Assembly: GCA_027037615.1 (NCBI GenBank)
Contig: JALVZN010000041.1
Coordinates: 5,636-38,833 of the forward strand
Direction of reading: 5' to 3'
DNA from: Caldifarciminota bacterium
GTDB lineage: Bacteria; Hydrothermota; Hydrothermia; B15-G9
Length of the DNA: 33,198 bases
Below are positions 15,958 through 25,787 of this stretch, one piece after another; position 1 is the first letter of the stretch, and each line of letters begins with the position of its first letter. The notes under the pieces are model-generated. The model was not told the origin of the DNA. It did not search any database and worked only from the letters and a program-made list of their open reading frames with translations. A program made the translations under genes and the position numbers.

Positions 15958-18654
15958 TCACTGAGATTTTAAGGTTTCGAGCTCTTTGCGTGCCACATCC
16001 GAGAACTGGCTCGTGGGGCCTGCGAGCTTGATGACCTTCTGGTAGAGTGCGATCGCCCTGCCTTTTTCCCCGATGATGGCGTAAATCTTGGCTGCCTTCA
16101 GCATGGCTATGATTTTCCATTCCGATTTTGTATCCGAATTGGCTACCATGAGGTAGTAATTGAGGGCCTCGCGGCTCCTGTTCAGGGCAAAAAGCGCCTC
16201 AGCTTTCCAGTATTTGAGCTCGATCTCGTCGGAGAAGTTCTTGAGCTCACCCTCGATATCGTTCCAGTAATCGAGCGCATCCTCGTTTTTTCCCATGTCC
16301 TGAAGCATGTAAGCGAGCGCATCCTCCGCATCGAGCGAAATTTCCATGTATCCGTAGTCTTTCATGACCTTTTTGTAGTAGAAAATGGCTGAATCCTTCT
16401 TCCTGAGCGTCTTAAATGCCGCAGCGAGGTTGTAAAGGGCGATGGGACGAAGCGAATCGTCTTTCATGGCCATCTGGTAGTATTTCACAGCTTCAAGCGC
16501 CAGATCCTGAGAGTAATAGACCGTGCCGAGCTTGAAGGCGGCTTTGAGCATGCCGCCCTCATCGAGCGCTTTGCGCAGGTATGCCCTGGCCGAATCGAGC
16601 ATCCCATGCCGCATGTAGAAGACCCCTATGCGGTAGAATGTCAGAGGGGTGGCTGCGTTCTCTTTTGCAGCGTCTATCTCGTTGTTTTTAAGCGCTTTTA
16701 TGACAGCTATTTCGCCCTTGACGATGTAGGAGACGCCGACGGAGTCGGCGAGCGCCATCGCATAATCCGGGTCAGAATCGGCTATCGCAATCAGGTATTC
16801 ACGCAGAAGTATTTTGTCCACCGGTGGATTGAGCGATTTGAGCCATTCCACATCGCCGGTCTTGATCGCGCACCGCACGGCGACATCGTTGGATACCCCT
16901 TTAATCCCCTTGACGCGATCCGCATAACCGAGTTTCATGAGCGAGATCGCAATCCCATCGGCGGCAGACTCATCGCCCAACGGATACAGGGTTTTGAGGG
17001 CATCATGGTAATTGCCGAGCGCTATGTAGGAGAGGCCAACATACAGCCACAGGCTATCTTCCACCGCAAATGACGCATAGCTGTCCCTTGAGTTTTGAAA
17101 CTCGTTCACGACTCGCTCGAACTTGCCCAATCGGTAGCCGATTATCTCCCTGAGGACGAAGGCGTCGTGGTCGAGTTTGAACCCTTTGATGGGGATGAGG
17201 CCGAGCACGCCATAAGCCTGTGCAGTATCTCCTTTGGCCAGAAAGCCTTTTGCTATGTCGAAAAGGAGGTCGTATCGGTCGAGATCCACGATCTTGAACG
17301 CCTCCTCAAACCTGCCGTCCGTGATCATGGCTTTAATTCGCTCGGTGAGGGTATCTGAACGCACTTCCGGAAGCGTGGCCTCCAGCTTCCTTGCGTTGTC
17401 CAGAAATGTGGAATCACCGGTCGCCTGAAAGAGCCGTTTGAACGCATCTATCTGCTTTTGAAGCTGATCCATTGCCGATGTATCGATAGGCACGCCAAAC
17501 CGTTCCATCTCGACCTCAAGGTTTGCCGCCCTGCCGTAATCTCCCAGCGCAATGTAGCATCTGTGGAGGCTGCTCAGAAGGCTATCGAGCGGGTAATAGG
17601 TGCCGTGCGAATAGATGAGTTCCAGAATTGGCAGGGCCTCATGGGGATATCTCATGTTTATGAGCTTGTTGGCAAAGTCCACGATGTAATTCGTGAACGG
17701 CGGGATGAGTGGCATGGAATCGATGATGGACAATGCTGAATCCAGCTGCTCCGACAGGATGTAAAACCTGAAATTCAAAAGCATCCTGTAAGGTTTTTCT
17801 TCATCGTCATGGAACAGTGAAATTCCGCCGAGTTTGAAGACCGTGTCCGCCTTGCCCATGTTTATCATCATCACTGACCACGCTTTTTTGAGCTCCAACG
17901 GCCAGTGGTCGAAATCGACATCGATCTTTTTGGAGATCTCCATTGCCCGGCTGCTCGCCTGAATCTCGTTGAGGAGGCTTATCTCGTTCGCCATGCATTT
18001 GAGACATTTTCCTGTGTCGTCGTGGCCGAGTGCCAGCGCCAACCCTGTATCGCCCAGCGTCGCATAAGCCCTGCTGATGACATAGTGTGAAAGTGGGACA
18101 CTGTCTAAGTGGCGTTTTGATAGGAGGATGCCGCGGTTAGGATTGCCCGTCTCGATGCGCAGCTCCCCAATTCTGACCTGAACGCTATCCCTGCCGTTCG
18201 GATAATCGGCGGATAGCCTTTTCAGAGCCATCATGGCGGAGTCTGGCATGTTCAGGAACAGGAACAGGTTGACGAGGTTCCAGATGGCAGCCTCCCTTCT
18301 GCTTGCGAAAGGATACTTGTTGATGAATTCGGAAAGGAGTTTGGCTTTCTCCTTGGGGTCAGATGTCAGTTTGAGCAGTATCGAGTAGGTGGTATCAGCG
18401 ACCTCGTTGCTGAGCTGAATCCTCCTCATGCTGTTGAGGATAGTCACCGACCGTCCATCATCTCCGATCTGCATGAAGATGTCGGCCTTCAGCAGCAACG
18501 CCTGACCTTCAAGCGGGGTGCCCCTCGCCGAATCGATGATGTGATCCAGCAAAGCCACAGCTGAATCTATCGAGACCTCTTTGGCTACCCTTTTGGCCAT
18601 GTTGAGTGGGTTACTCGCCACTATGCTGAAAACAAGTAAAATTCCGCTCATCAT
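15958..18654 (-). CDS. Large tetratricopeptide-repeat secreted/lipid-anchored-type protein
   Basis: Signal-like MMSGILLVFSIVASNP. Many TPR-like helices, e.g. ALYNLAAAFKTLRKKDSAIFYYKKVMKDYG and AKIYAIIGEKGRAIALYQKVIKLAG. The listed ORF begins at 18720, but the ATG at 18654 fits the signal peptide. Confidence 0.85.
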   Translation of the reverse strand: MMSGILLVFSIVASNPLNMAKRVAKEVSIDSAVALLDHIIDSARGTPLEGQALLLKADIFMQIGDDGRSVTILNSMRRIQLSNEVADTTYSILLKLTSDPKEKAKLLSEFINKYPFASRREAAIWNLVNLFLFLNMPDSAMMALKRLSADYPNGRDSVQVRIGELRIETGNPNRGILLSKRHLDSVPLSHYVISRAYATLGDTGLALALGHDDTGKCLKCMANEISLLNEIQASSRAMEISKKIDVDFDHWPLELKKAWSVMMINMGKADTVFKLGGISLFHDDEEKPYRMLLNFRFYILSEQLDSALSIIDSMPLIPPFTNYIVDFANKLINMRYPHEALPILELIYSHGTYYPLDSLLSSLHRCYIALGDYGRAANLEVEMERFGVPIDTSAMDQLQKQIDAFKRLFQATGDSTFLDNARKLEATLPEVRSDTLTERIKAMITDGRFEEAFKIVDLDRYDLLFDIAKGFLAKGDTAQAYGVLGLIPIKGFKLDHDAFVLREIIGYRLGKFERVVNEFQNSRDSYASFAVEDSLWLYVGLSYIALGNYHDALKTLYPLGDESAADGIAISLMKLGYADRVKGIKGVSNDVAVRCAIKTGDVEWLKSLNPPVDKILLREYLIAIADSDPDYAMALADSVGVSYIVKGEIAVIKALKNNEIDAAKENAATPLTFYRIGVFYMRHGMLDSARAYLRKALDEGGMLKAAFKLGTVYYSQDLALEAVKYYQMAMKDDSLRPIALYNLAAAFKTLRKKDSAIFYYKKVMKDYGYMEISLDAEDALAYMLQDMGKNEDALDYWNDIEGELKNFSDEIELKYWKAEALFALNRSREALNYYLMVANSDTKSEWKIIAMLKAAKIYAIIGEKGRAIALYQKVIKLAGPTSQFSDVARKELETLKSQ

Positions 18655-18806
18655 TTTCTCCCTGTTATTTTTGGGGTGTATTTTAACGCATGTTGGTAAA
18701 AGTGACCGCCCCGTCTGCAAATCAATTGTCCCTGTTTTGAAACCCTTTCATTGCCTGAAAATTGCAGTTGATTTAAACTTATCCCAAAACTCACGGAGGT
18801 AATTAA

Positions 18807-19997
18807 ATGGGCAAATTCTTTACAGCAAGTGACGATGAGATACTTAATGGCAGGACGACCGACATTTATTTCATCAGGACAAAAGAGATACTGAAAAGCA
18901 AGGGCATTCACAAACATGTCAGGGCCGAATTCACCGTTTCAAAACTGCCTTCCGGTTACAACTGGGCTGTTTTCGCGGGGCTTGAAGAGGCTCTCAGGCT
19001 GCTTGAAGGGAAACCCATTGATGTTTATGCACTTCCAGAGGGGACGATATTCACGGCGCGCGATGTGAAAGGCATCCCGATACCTGTGATGTTTATCGAG
19101 GGCGATTACATGGAGTTTGCCATTTACGAGACGCCCACATTGGGTTTTCTGTGCCAATCGTCGGGGATAGCCACCAAATCAGCCCGCGTCCGTGTGGCTG
19201 CCGGCGATTCGACGGTGTTGTCCTTCGGCATAAGGCGCATGCACCCGGCGATAGCGCCGTTGATAGACCGTAACGCTTACATAGGTGGCTGCGACGGTGT
19301 TTCGAGCATAGTTGGCGCCGAGACGATAGGTCAGCCCCCAAAAGGCACTATGCCGCACGCACTTATGATAACGATGGGCGAGGAGGAAGCGTGGAAGGCT
19401 TACGATGAGGTGCTGCCACCTGATGTGCCGAGAATTGTGCTGATCGACACATTCGGCGACGAGAAATGGGAAGCGATCAAAGCTGCTCAGATCGTCAAGG
19501 ACATCATGGGCATTAGGCTGGACACTCCGGGCTCGAGAAAAGGCAACTTCCCCGACATCATCAGGGAAGTAAGGTGGGAGCTTGACATCAGAGGGTTCAA
19601 GCATGTCCAGCTTTTCATCTCAGGTGGGCTCGATGAGCATTCGATACCGCCTTTGAAGGAAGCGGGCGCCACCGGTTTCGGCGTCGGGACATCGATATCG
19701 AACGCCCCGACCATCGACTACGCAATGGACATCGTTGCCGTTGAGGGCAAACCGCTTGCCAAAAAGGGCAAATTTGGCGGCATTAAGCATGTGAAAAGGT
19801 GCCAGAAGTGCGGCAGATACCATGTCTTCCCGGAAGGCGAAGCTGGTGACACATGCTCCGTATGTGGCGGCGAACTTGTTGATGTGCACAGGAAATTCAT
19901 CGAGAACGGGAAACTCATCACCGAACTGCCATCGGTCGAGCAAATTCGCAGTTATGTGCTTGAGCAGATCTCAAAATTTGAGCTAACGATAGAGTGA
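18807..19997 (+). CDS. Nicotinate phosphoribosyltransferase (archaeal/TA1145-like short form with C-terminal zinc ribbon)
   Basis: GIPIPVMFIEGDYMEFAIYETPTLGFLCQSSGIATKSARVR, GIRRMHPAIAPLIDRNAYIGGCDGVSSIVGAE, GVGTSISNAPTIDYAMDIVAVEGKPLAKKGKFGG, CQKCGRYHVF...CSVCGGEL. Confidence 0.9.
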   Translation: MGKFFTASDDEILNGRTTDIYFIRTKEILKSKGIHKHVRAEFTVSKLPSGYNWAVFAGLEEALRLLEGKPIDVYALPEGTIFTARDVKGIPIPVMFIEGDYMEFAIYETPTLGFLCQSSGIATKSARVRVAAGDSTVLSFGIRRMHPAIAPLIDRNAYIGGCDGVSSIVGAETIGQPPKGTMPHALMITMGEEEAWKAYDEVLPPDVPRIVLIDTFGDEKWEAIKAAQIVKDIMGIRLDTPGSRKGNFPDIIREVRWELDIRGFKHVQLFISGGLDEHSIPPLKEAGATGFGVGTSISNAPTIDYAMDIVAVEGKPLAKKGKFGGIKHVKRCQKCGRYHVFPEGEAGDTCSVCGGELVDVHRKFIENGKLITELPSVEQIRSYVLEQISKFELTIE

Positions 19998-20001
19998 TCC
20001 C

Positions 20002-21048
20002 ATGAGACGGATAGTGGTTCTTGCCGAAGGGGCATTTGGGCCGCACACCTCGAAGACGGCGACAGGGCTGATTCGGTTCAGCCGTTTGCCGATCGTCGCT
20101 GTCATAGACTCGACGAAGGCCGGCCACAAAGCCTCGGATTACATCGGCATAGGCGAAGACATCCCGATAGTGGCCTCCATTGAGGAGGCGATGCAGTTTG
20201 AACCGACCACCCTCATACTCGGCACATCCCCGATGGGCGGCATGATTCCCGATGAGTGGCGAAAGATCGTCGTGGATGCGATAACTCACGGTCTCGATGT
20301 CGAGTCCGGCATGCATCAATTCCTGTCTGACGACCCGGAATTTGTTGAGTTGAGCAAAAAATACGGCACGCGCCTCGTGGATTACCGTAAAGTGCCGCCA
20401 GAATACAACAGGATACCCGACATGCAGGACACGGACGGATTTGTCGTTCTTATTGCGGGACTGGATTCCAACATCGGGAAGATGACGACCGCTGTGGAGC
20501 TCATTCGCGCGGCCGAGCGGCTCGGCAGGGACGATGTCGTGATGGCTCCAACGGGCCAGACCGGCATCATGCTGGAGGGATGGGGAATCGCAATCGACCA
20601 TGTGCTCAGCGATTTCCTCGCAGGTGCCGTCGAACTGCTGGTCAGAAAGGCTGTCACCGAGCATCATGGCAAAATCGTGCTCGTCGAAGGGCAGGGCTCG
20701 CTCTACCACCCGGCTTATTCCGGTGTGGCGCTTGGCTTGATGCACGGCTCAAGGCCAGACGGCATGATACTCGTCCACAATCCCAATCGGAAAGCCATCA
20801 GGAAGTTCGAGTCCGTCCATCTCCCGCCGCTCAAAGAAGCGGTCTATCATCACGAGCTGATCGCATCTTTCATAAAGCCGTCGAAAGTCATTGGCATTTC
20901 AGTCGATACTTCCGATATGGATCGCGGTGAGGCGGAGAAGCTTCTGAAAGAACTTGAGGTTGAGCTCGGCATTCCGGTATCCGACCCCATTCGGGATGGC
21001 GGTGAGAAACTGTTGAAGGCCATCATTCAGGAGGCTGAAAAGAAGTGA
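20002..21048 (+). CDS. DUF1611 family protein (P-loop; DgcN-like)
   Basis: VIDSTKAGHKASDYIGIGEDIPIVASIEEA, GLDSNIGKMTTAVELIRAAERLG, MAPTGQTGIMLEGWGIAIDHVLSDFLAGAVE, VEGQGSLYHPAYSGVALGLMHGSRPDGMILVHNP. Confidence 0.9.
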   Translation: MRRIVVLAEGAFGPHTSKTATGLIRFSRLPIVAVIDSTKAGHKASDYIGIGEDIPIVASIEEAMQFEPTTLILGTSPMGGMIPDEWRKIVVDAITHGLDVESGMHQFLSDDPEFVELSKKYGTRLVDYRKVPPEYNRIPDMQDTDGFVVLIAGLDSNIGKMTTAVELIRAAERLGRDDVVMAPTGQTGIMLEGWGIAIDHVLSDFLAGAVELLVRKAVTEHHGKIVLVEGQGSLYHPAYSGVALGLMHGSRPDGMILVHNPNRKAIRKFESVHLPPLKEAVYHHELIASFIKPSKVIGISVDTSDMDRGEAEKLLKELEVELGIPVSDPIRDGGEKLLKAIIQEAEKK

Positions 21049-21530
21049 AGTTCTACACGCTTGGACATTCAAATCGAGAATTCGATGAGTTCTGCAAAAT
21101 CCTCAGGGAGTTCGGGATAGCGCTGGTCATTGATGTGCGCAGGTTCCCTCAATCTCAAAAATTTCCGCATTTCAACAGGGAGAACCTCGAAAGGGAGCTT
21201 TCGGAATGCGGTATAAACTACATGTATCTCGGGGATTTGCTCGGCGGCTACCGCGAGGGCGGATATGAGGAGTATATGAAGACGGACGAGTTCAATCTGG
21301 GTCTCGGCAAGCTGCTTTTCTGGGGCATAGATGGCAAAACCGTCATCCTGTGCGCTGAAAAACTCTGGTTTAAGTGTCACAGGAGGTTCATTGCCGACAG
21401 ACTTGTTGAGCTCGGCCACGAGGTGATTCATATCATCGACAAGGACAAAATCCAGAAACACACGCTGTCCCAACCTGAAATCGGTCTTTTTGAACCCTCA
21501 GACGAAAGAGGTGAAGAGGGGCAGGAATAG
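21045..21530 (+). CDS. DUF488 family protein
   Basis: KFYTLGHSNREFDEFCKILREFGIALVIDVRRFPQSQKFPHFNRENLERELSECGINYMYLGDLLGGYRE, VILCAEKLWFKCHRRFIADRL. The GTG start overlaps the DUF1611 stop. Confidence 0.92.
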   Translation: MKFYTLGHSNREFDEFCKILREFGIALVIDVRRFPQSQKFPHFNRENLERELSECGINYMYLGDLLGGYREGGYEEYMKTDEFNLGLGKLLFWGIDGKTVILCAEKLWFKCHRRFIADRLVELGHEVIHIIDKDKIQKHTLSQPEIGLFEPSDERGEEGQE

Positions 21531-21539
21531 CCCTTCAAC

Positions 21540-21564
21540 GGCCTGAAATCGGACATCTCAGGCC
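21540..21564. repeat. Inverted repeat GGCCTGA-(11 nt)-TCAGGCC between DUF488 and endonuclease V genes
   Basis: Perfect 7-bp arms in a 54-bp intergenic gap. No T-tract follows. Confidence 0.5.
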
Positions 21565-21584
21565 AGAATGCAGGATGGTCATCG

Positions 21585-22235
21585 ATGAATCTTGATGAAT
21601 TGAAGGCCATACAGTTGGAATTGTCTCAAAGAGTGCGTCTCACGCCTTTTAGCGGGCCAGTCAGGCATGTGGCGGGTTGCGATGTGTCCTACAACCGCAT
21701 TAAAAACGAGATGACGGCTGTCGTCGCCGTCCTGGAGTATCCGTCCCTGCGGCTGATCGAAATCGCATCTCACACCGCAAGGGTGGAGTTCCCCTACATC
21801 CCGACATTCCTTTCGTTCAGGGAGTTGCCATCTTTGCTTGAGGCGTTCAAGAAGGTCAAGATCAAGCCTGAGCTGATAGTGGTCGATGGGCAGGGCATCG
21901 CTCATCCTCGAAAGTTGGGCATAGCCGCACATTTCGGCGTCACGGTTGGCATTCCGACGATCGGATGTGCCAAATCCCATCTTTTCGGAAAGTATGTCAT
22001 GCCGGGCGAGAAGCGAGGGGAATGGAAGCCGCTGCTGGATAAAAACGGCGATGTCATAGGCGCAGTTGTCAGGACGAGGGACAGGGTCAAACCCGTTTTC
22101 ATTTCGCCTGGACACTTGATTGATGTCAAATCGAGTGTAGAATGGATATTAAAACTGACAAAAGGGTTCAAGCTGCCCGAACCCATAAGGTTTGCAGATT
22201 CCATATCAAGGAGGATTTCACATGAAGGAATTTGA
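21585..22235 (+). CDS. nfi: Endonuclease V
   Basis: VAGCDVSYNR, FPYIPTFLSFRELPSLLEAF, LIVVDGQGIAHPRKLGIAAHFGV, IGCAKSHLFG. Catalytic D/E/D positions are present. Confidence 0.95.
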   Translation: MNLDELKAIQLELSQRVRLTPFSGPVRHVAGCDVSYNRIKNEMTAVVAVLEYPSLRLIEIASHTARVEFPYIPTFLSFRELPSLLEAFKKVKIKPELIVVDGQGIAHPRKLGIAAHFGVTVGIPTIGCAKSHLFGKYVMPGEKRGEWKPLLDKNGDVIGAVVRTRDRVKPVFISPGHLIDVKSSVEWILKLTKGFKLPEPIRFADSISRRISHEGI

Positions 22236-22962
22236 CAGCAAGGTAGCCATTGTGACAGGTGCGAGTCGCGGGATAGGCAGGGCGATAGCTCTGAAAATGG
22301 CCTCGGAAGGCGCAAGGGTGGCCGCAATTGCCAGAAATGCGGAGCTGCTCAAGGAGGTCGTCGATGAGATAAAATCGAGCGGCGGCGAGGCCGTGGCCAT
22401 CCCGATGGATGTGACTGATTTCAATGCGGTTAACGATGCCGTTTCCGAAGTGATAGGACATTGGGGACGGGTCGATTTCCTGATCAACAATGCGGGCATA
22501 ACGCGCGATACACTCCTGATGAGGATGAAGGAAGCGGATTGGGATGCGGTCATATCCGTCAACCTGAAGGGGGCGTTTAACTTCTCAAAAGCTGTTGTGC
22601 GCCAGATGATGAAGCAGCGCAGCGGCGTGATAGTGAACATATCGTCCGTCGTTGGCATAATCGGGAACGCCGGTCAGACGAACTATGCGGCCTCCAAAGC
22701 TGGCCTGATAGCTTTCACGAAATCGCTCGCCAAGGAGCTTGGCCCGCGCAATGTCAGGGTCGTTGCGGTCGCTCCGGGATTTATTGAGACGGATATGACA
22801 TCCAAACTGCCGGAAGCCATCAAAAAGACATACTTTGACAACATACCTCTGAGGAGGTTCGGTAAGCCTGAGGATGTGGCGGAGCTCGTCGCTTTCCTCT
22901 GTTCTGACAAAGCGGCTTACATAACTGGTCAAACCTATATAATAGATGGCGGACTGACATAA
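22222..22962 (+). CDS. fabG: 3-oxoacyl-[acyl-carrier-protein] reductase (SDR)
   Basis: VAIVTGASRGIGRAIA, DFLINNAGITRD, NISSVVG, YAASKAGLIAFTKSLAKEL, VAPGFIETDM, YITGQTYIIDGGL. Starts inside the end of nfi. Confidence 0.95.
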   Translation: MKEFDSKVAIVTGASRGIGRAIALKMASEGARVAAIARNAELLKEVVDEIKSSGGEAVAIPMDVTDFNAVNDAVSEVIGHWGRVDFLINNAGITRDTLLMRMKEADWDAVISVNLKGAFNFSKAVVRQMMKQRSGVIVNISSVVGIIGNAGQTNYAASKAGLIAFTKSLAKELGPRNVRVVAVAPGFIETDMTSKLPEAIKKTYFDNIPLRRFGKPEDVAELVAFLCSDKAAYITGQTYIIDGGLT

Positions 22963-22985
22963 ACATTGCAGGGAGGTCGATAAGA

Positions 22986-24686
22986 GTGGATGATCGGAGG
23001 CTTTTGACAGCCCTTTTAAAAGCCAATGTAATAACCAGAGAGCAGGCTCAAATGCTGCTCGAAGAAAGGAAAACATCAAATCTCAGCCTTGTGAAATTAA
23101 TTCCAAAGATGGGGATTGCGAGCGAGGACGATGTTATAAGGACAGTCGGTGATGTTTACAGAATTCCAGTGGTTGATCCCACAACAGAAGATGTTGATCC
23201 ACAGGTTTTTAAATACATTCCAGTTGAGATAGCCCGAAAATACAAGATTTTCCCGCTTAGGAGGAGAGGCAGAACTCTCGTCGTGGCGATGAGCGACCCG
23301 ACCGATTACACGATCGTGGACAACCTGAAATTCATCACCGGATACGAGATCGAGCCTGTTCTCTCCACAGAAACATCCATAATGAGGGCGATAGACCAGT
23401 ATTATGGTGCCGAAGATAAGCTCAAGGAGATACTGGAATCCCTGAAGGAGGCAGAGGGCAACCTTGAGGTGATGGAGGAAGAAGAAACCTCTCCCGAGAC
23501 GGCTGCCGCGCTTGTGGAAGAAGCCCCTGTTGTGAAATTGGTCAACGGGATAATCATCGAGGCGGTCAAGAGACGTGCCAGCGATATTCATATCGAGCCT
23601 TACGAGAGATTTGTTAGGGTGAGGTTCAGGATCGACGGCGTGTTGCATGAGGTTATGCCAATCCCGCCGAGGTATCGTGACGCCGTGGTCTCGAGGATAA
23701 AGATCATGTCGAGATTGGACATAGCCGAGAGGAGATTGCCTCAGGACGGCCATATCAAGATGAAATTGCAGGATGGGCGTGTGATTGACCTTCGTGTCTC
23801 GACATTGCCGACCTTGTTTGGCGAAAAGGTGGTTATGCGTATCCTGGATAAGAGCAACCTGAAGTTCGACCTTGCGAAGCTCGGCATGGAGCAGCAGGCG
23901 CTGAAGCTGTTCCTCGAAGCGATACAGAGACCTTACGGCATCATCCTGGTTACAGGGCCAACGGGAAGCGGTAAAACGACGACTTTGTATTCGGCAATTT
24001 CGAGGTTGAACAAGCCTGAAGTCAACATCATGACCGCCGAGGACCCGGTCGAATACGACTTCCCGGGCGTCAATCAGGTTCAGATCAGGGAAGACATCGG
24101 ATTGACATTTGCGGTGGCACTAAGGGCGTTCCTTCGTCAGGACCCTGACATCATCCTTGTCGGAGAGATTCGTGACCAGGAGACCGCTGAAATAGCTATC
24201 AGGGCAGCACTTACAGGTCACCTTGTGCTTTCAACATTGCACACGAACGACGCGCCAAGCACGGTCAGCAGGTTGATAGACATGGGCATTCCGCCGTATC
24301 TCGTCGCTGCCTCCCTTAATCTTATTGTAGCTCAACGACTTGTTAAAAGGATCTGTCCAAAATGTAAAACGCCGTATCATCCAACAAAAGAGGATCTTTT
24401 GAAGCTTAATCTGAGCGAGAAGGAAGTTAAAGGCGTTACGCTTTACTATGGAAAAGGATGTGGTGCTTGCAATAACACAGGGTATTCAGGGCGTGAGGGA
24501 CTTTACGAGGTCATGAAAATCACGCCCGAAATCAGGGAGCTCATCCTTAAAAACGCCCCTACCCATGTCCTGAAAGAAAAAGCCATAGAGCAGGGGATGG
24601 TAACCCTGCGTGAGGCTGGCATAAAGAAATTATTTGCTGGAAAGACAACAATTCAAGAAGTATTGAGGGCAACAGTGGAGGATTGA
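22986..24686 (+). CDS. pilB: Type IV pilus assembly / type II secretion ATPase PilB/GspE family
   Basis: N-terminal GspE domain, GPTGSGKTTTLYSAI, MTAEDPVEYDFPGVNQVQI, RAFLRQDPDIILVGEIRDQETAEIAIRAALTGHLVLSTLHTNDA, zinc module CPKCKTPYHP...CGACNNTGYSGREGLYEV. GTG start. Confidence 0.95.
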   Translation: MDDRRLLTALLKANVITREQAQMLLEERKTSNLSLVKLIPKMGIASEDDVIRTVGDVYRIPVVDPTTEDVDPQVFKYIPVEIARKYKIFPLRRRGRTLVVAMSDPTDYTIVDNLKFITGYEIEPVLSTETSIMRAIDQYYGAEDKLKEILESLKEAEGNLEVMEEEETSPETAAALVEEAPVVKLVNGIIIEAVKRRASDIHIEPYERFVRVRFRIDGVLHEVMPIPPRYRDAVVSRIKIMSRLDIAERRLPQDGHIKMKLQDGRVIDLRVSTLPTLFGEKVVMRILDKSNLKFDLAKLGMEQQALKLFLEAIQRPYGIILVTGPTGSGKTTTLYSAISRLNKPEVNIMTAEDPVEYDFPGVNQVQIREDIGLTFAVALRAFLRQDPDIILVGEIRDQETAEIAIRAALTGHLVLSTLHTNDAPSTVSRLIDMGIPPYLVAASLNLIVAQRLVKRICPKCKTPYHPTKEDLLKLNLSEKEVKGVTLYYGKGCGACNNTGYSGREGLYEVMKITPEIRELILKNAPTHVLKEKAIEQGMVTLREAGIKKLFAGKTTIQEVLRATVED

Positions 24687-24687
24687 T

Positions 24688-25767
24688 ATGCCATACACAA
24701 TGGAACAGCTTTTAAGGATCACTGTGGATCAGAGAGCCACAGACCTTCACATAATTGCGGGCATGCCGCCTTTTCTCAGGATAGACAAGAAATTGGTTCC
24801 ACTTGGGAACCAGCCTTTAACGGCAGCGGAAACAAGGACATTGATTTACAGCATGTTAAACGACCAGCAGAAGCTCAGGTTTGAGAATGAGCTGGAGCTG
24901 GACTTTGCTATTTCTGTTGCCGGGTTGAGCCGGTTCAGGGCCAACGCGTACTGGCAGCAGGGCAGTGTTGCCGCCGCTATTAGGCGCATTCCTGTCAGGA
25001 TACCGACGCCTGAAGCCCTTAACCTGCCGCCTGTGGTTATCGGGCTTACTCAGAAATCTCAGGGACTCGTCCTTGTAACAGGTCCTACCGGAAGTGGAAA
25101 ATCGACGACGCTGGCTTCCTTGCTCAACAAGATCAATAATGACCGGGCGGAACATATCCTAACAGTCGAAGACCCTATCGAGTATGTGTATCAGCCAAAG
25201 CTGTCGATAATCTCGCAGCGAGAGCTTGATCAGGACACCAAATCGTTCGCAAACGCACTTAAGTATGCACTCAGACAGGATCCTGACGTTATAATGGTCG
25301 GTGAGATGCGCGATAAGGAGACGATCGCACTCGCTCTGACGGCGGCTGAAACTGGCCACCTCGTTTTCGCAACGCTGCACACCTATTCGGCGATCGAGTC
25401 GATAAACCGTATAATTGATGTGTTCCCTGCCCACCAGCAATCTCAAGTTAGGGCTCAACTGGCTCAGGTTCTTGAAGCTACTATAGCGCAGAGACTTTTG
25501 CCTCGCGCTGGTGGTAAAGGTCTTGTCCTTGCGATGGAAATTATGATATCAACACCTGCTGTAAGGACACTTATCCGCGAGGCCAGAAACCATGAAATTT
25601 ACGGCGTCATACAGACAAGCCAGCGCTACGGCATGAGAACGATGAACATGTCCTTGATCGAACTTTTAAAGAAAAATTTGATAACATGGCAGACGGCCAT
25701 GCTTGCATCGCCCAATCCGGAGGAGCTTAAGCGGATGGCACGAGAAGCAGGCCTGATATTTGTGTAG
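24688..25767 (+). CDS. pilT: Type IV pilus twitching motility ATPase PilT
   Basis: DLHIIAGMPPFLRID, GPTGSGKSTTLASLL, ILTVEDPIEYVYQPKLSIISQRE, LRQDPDVIMVGEMRDKETI, ATLHTYSAIESINRIIDVFPAHQQSQVRAQLAQVL. Confidence 0.96.
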   Translation: MPYTMEQLLRITVDQRATDLHIIAGMPPFLRIDKKLVPLGNQPLTAAETRTLIYSMLNDQQKLRFENELELDFAISVAGLSRFRANAYWQQGSVAAAIRRIPVRIPTPEALNLPPVVIGLTQKSQGLVLVTGPTGSGKSTTLASLLNKINNDRAEHILTVEDPIEYVYQPKLSIISQRELDQDTKSFANALKYALRQDPDVIMVGEMRDKETIALALTAAETGHLVFATLHTYSAIESINRIIDVFPAHQQSQVRAQLAQVLEATIAQRLLPRAGGKGLVLAMEIMISTPAVRTLIREARNHEIYGVIQTSQRYGMRTMNMSLIELLKKNLITWQTAMLASPNPEELKRMAREAGLIFV

Positions 25768-25787
25768 TCTCAGGGGGGTGGTGATAG

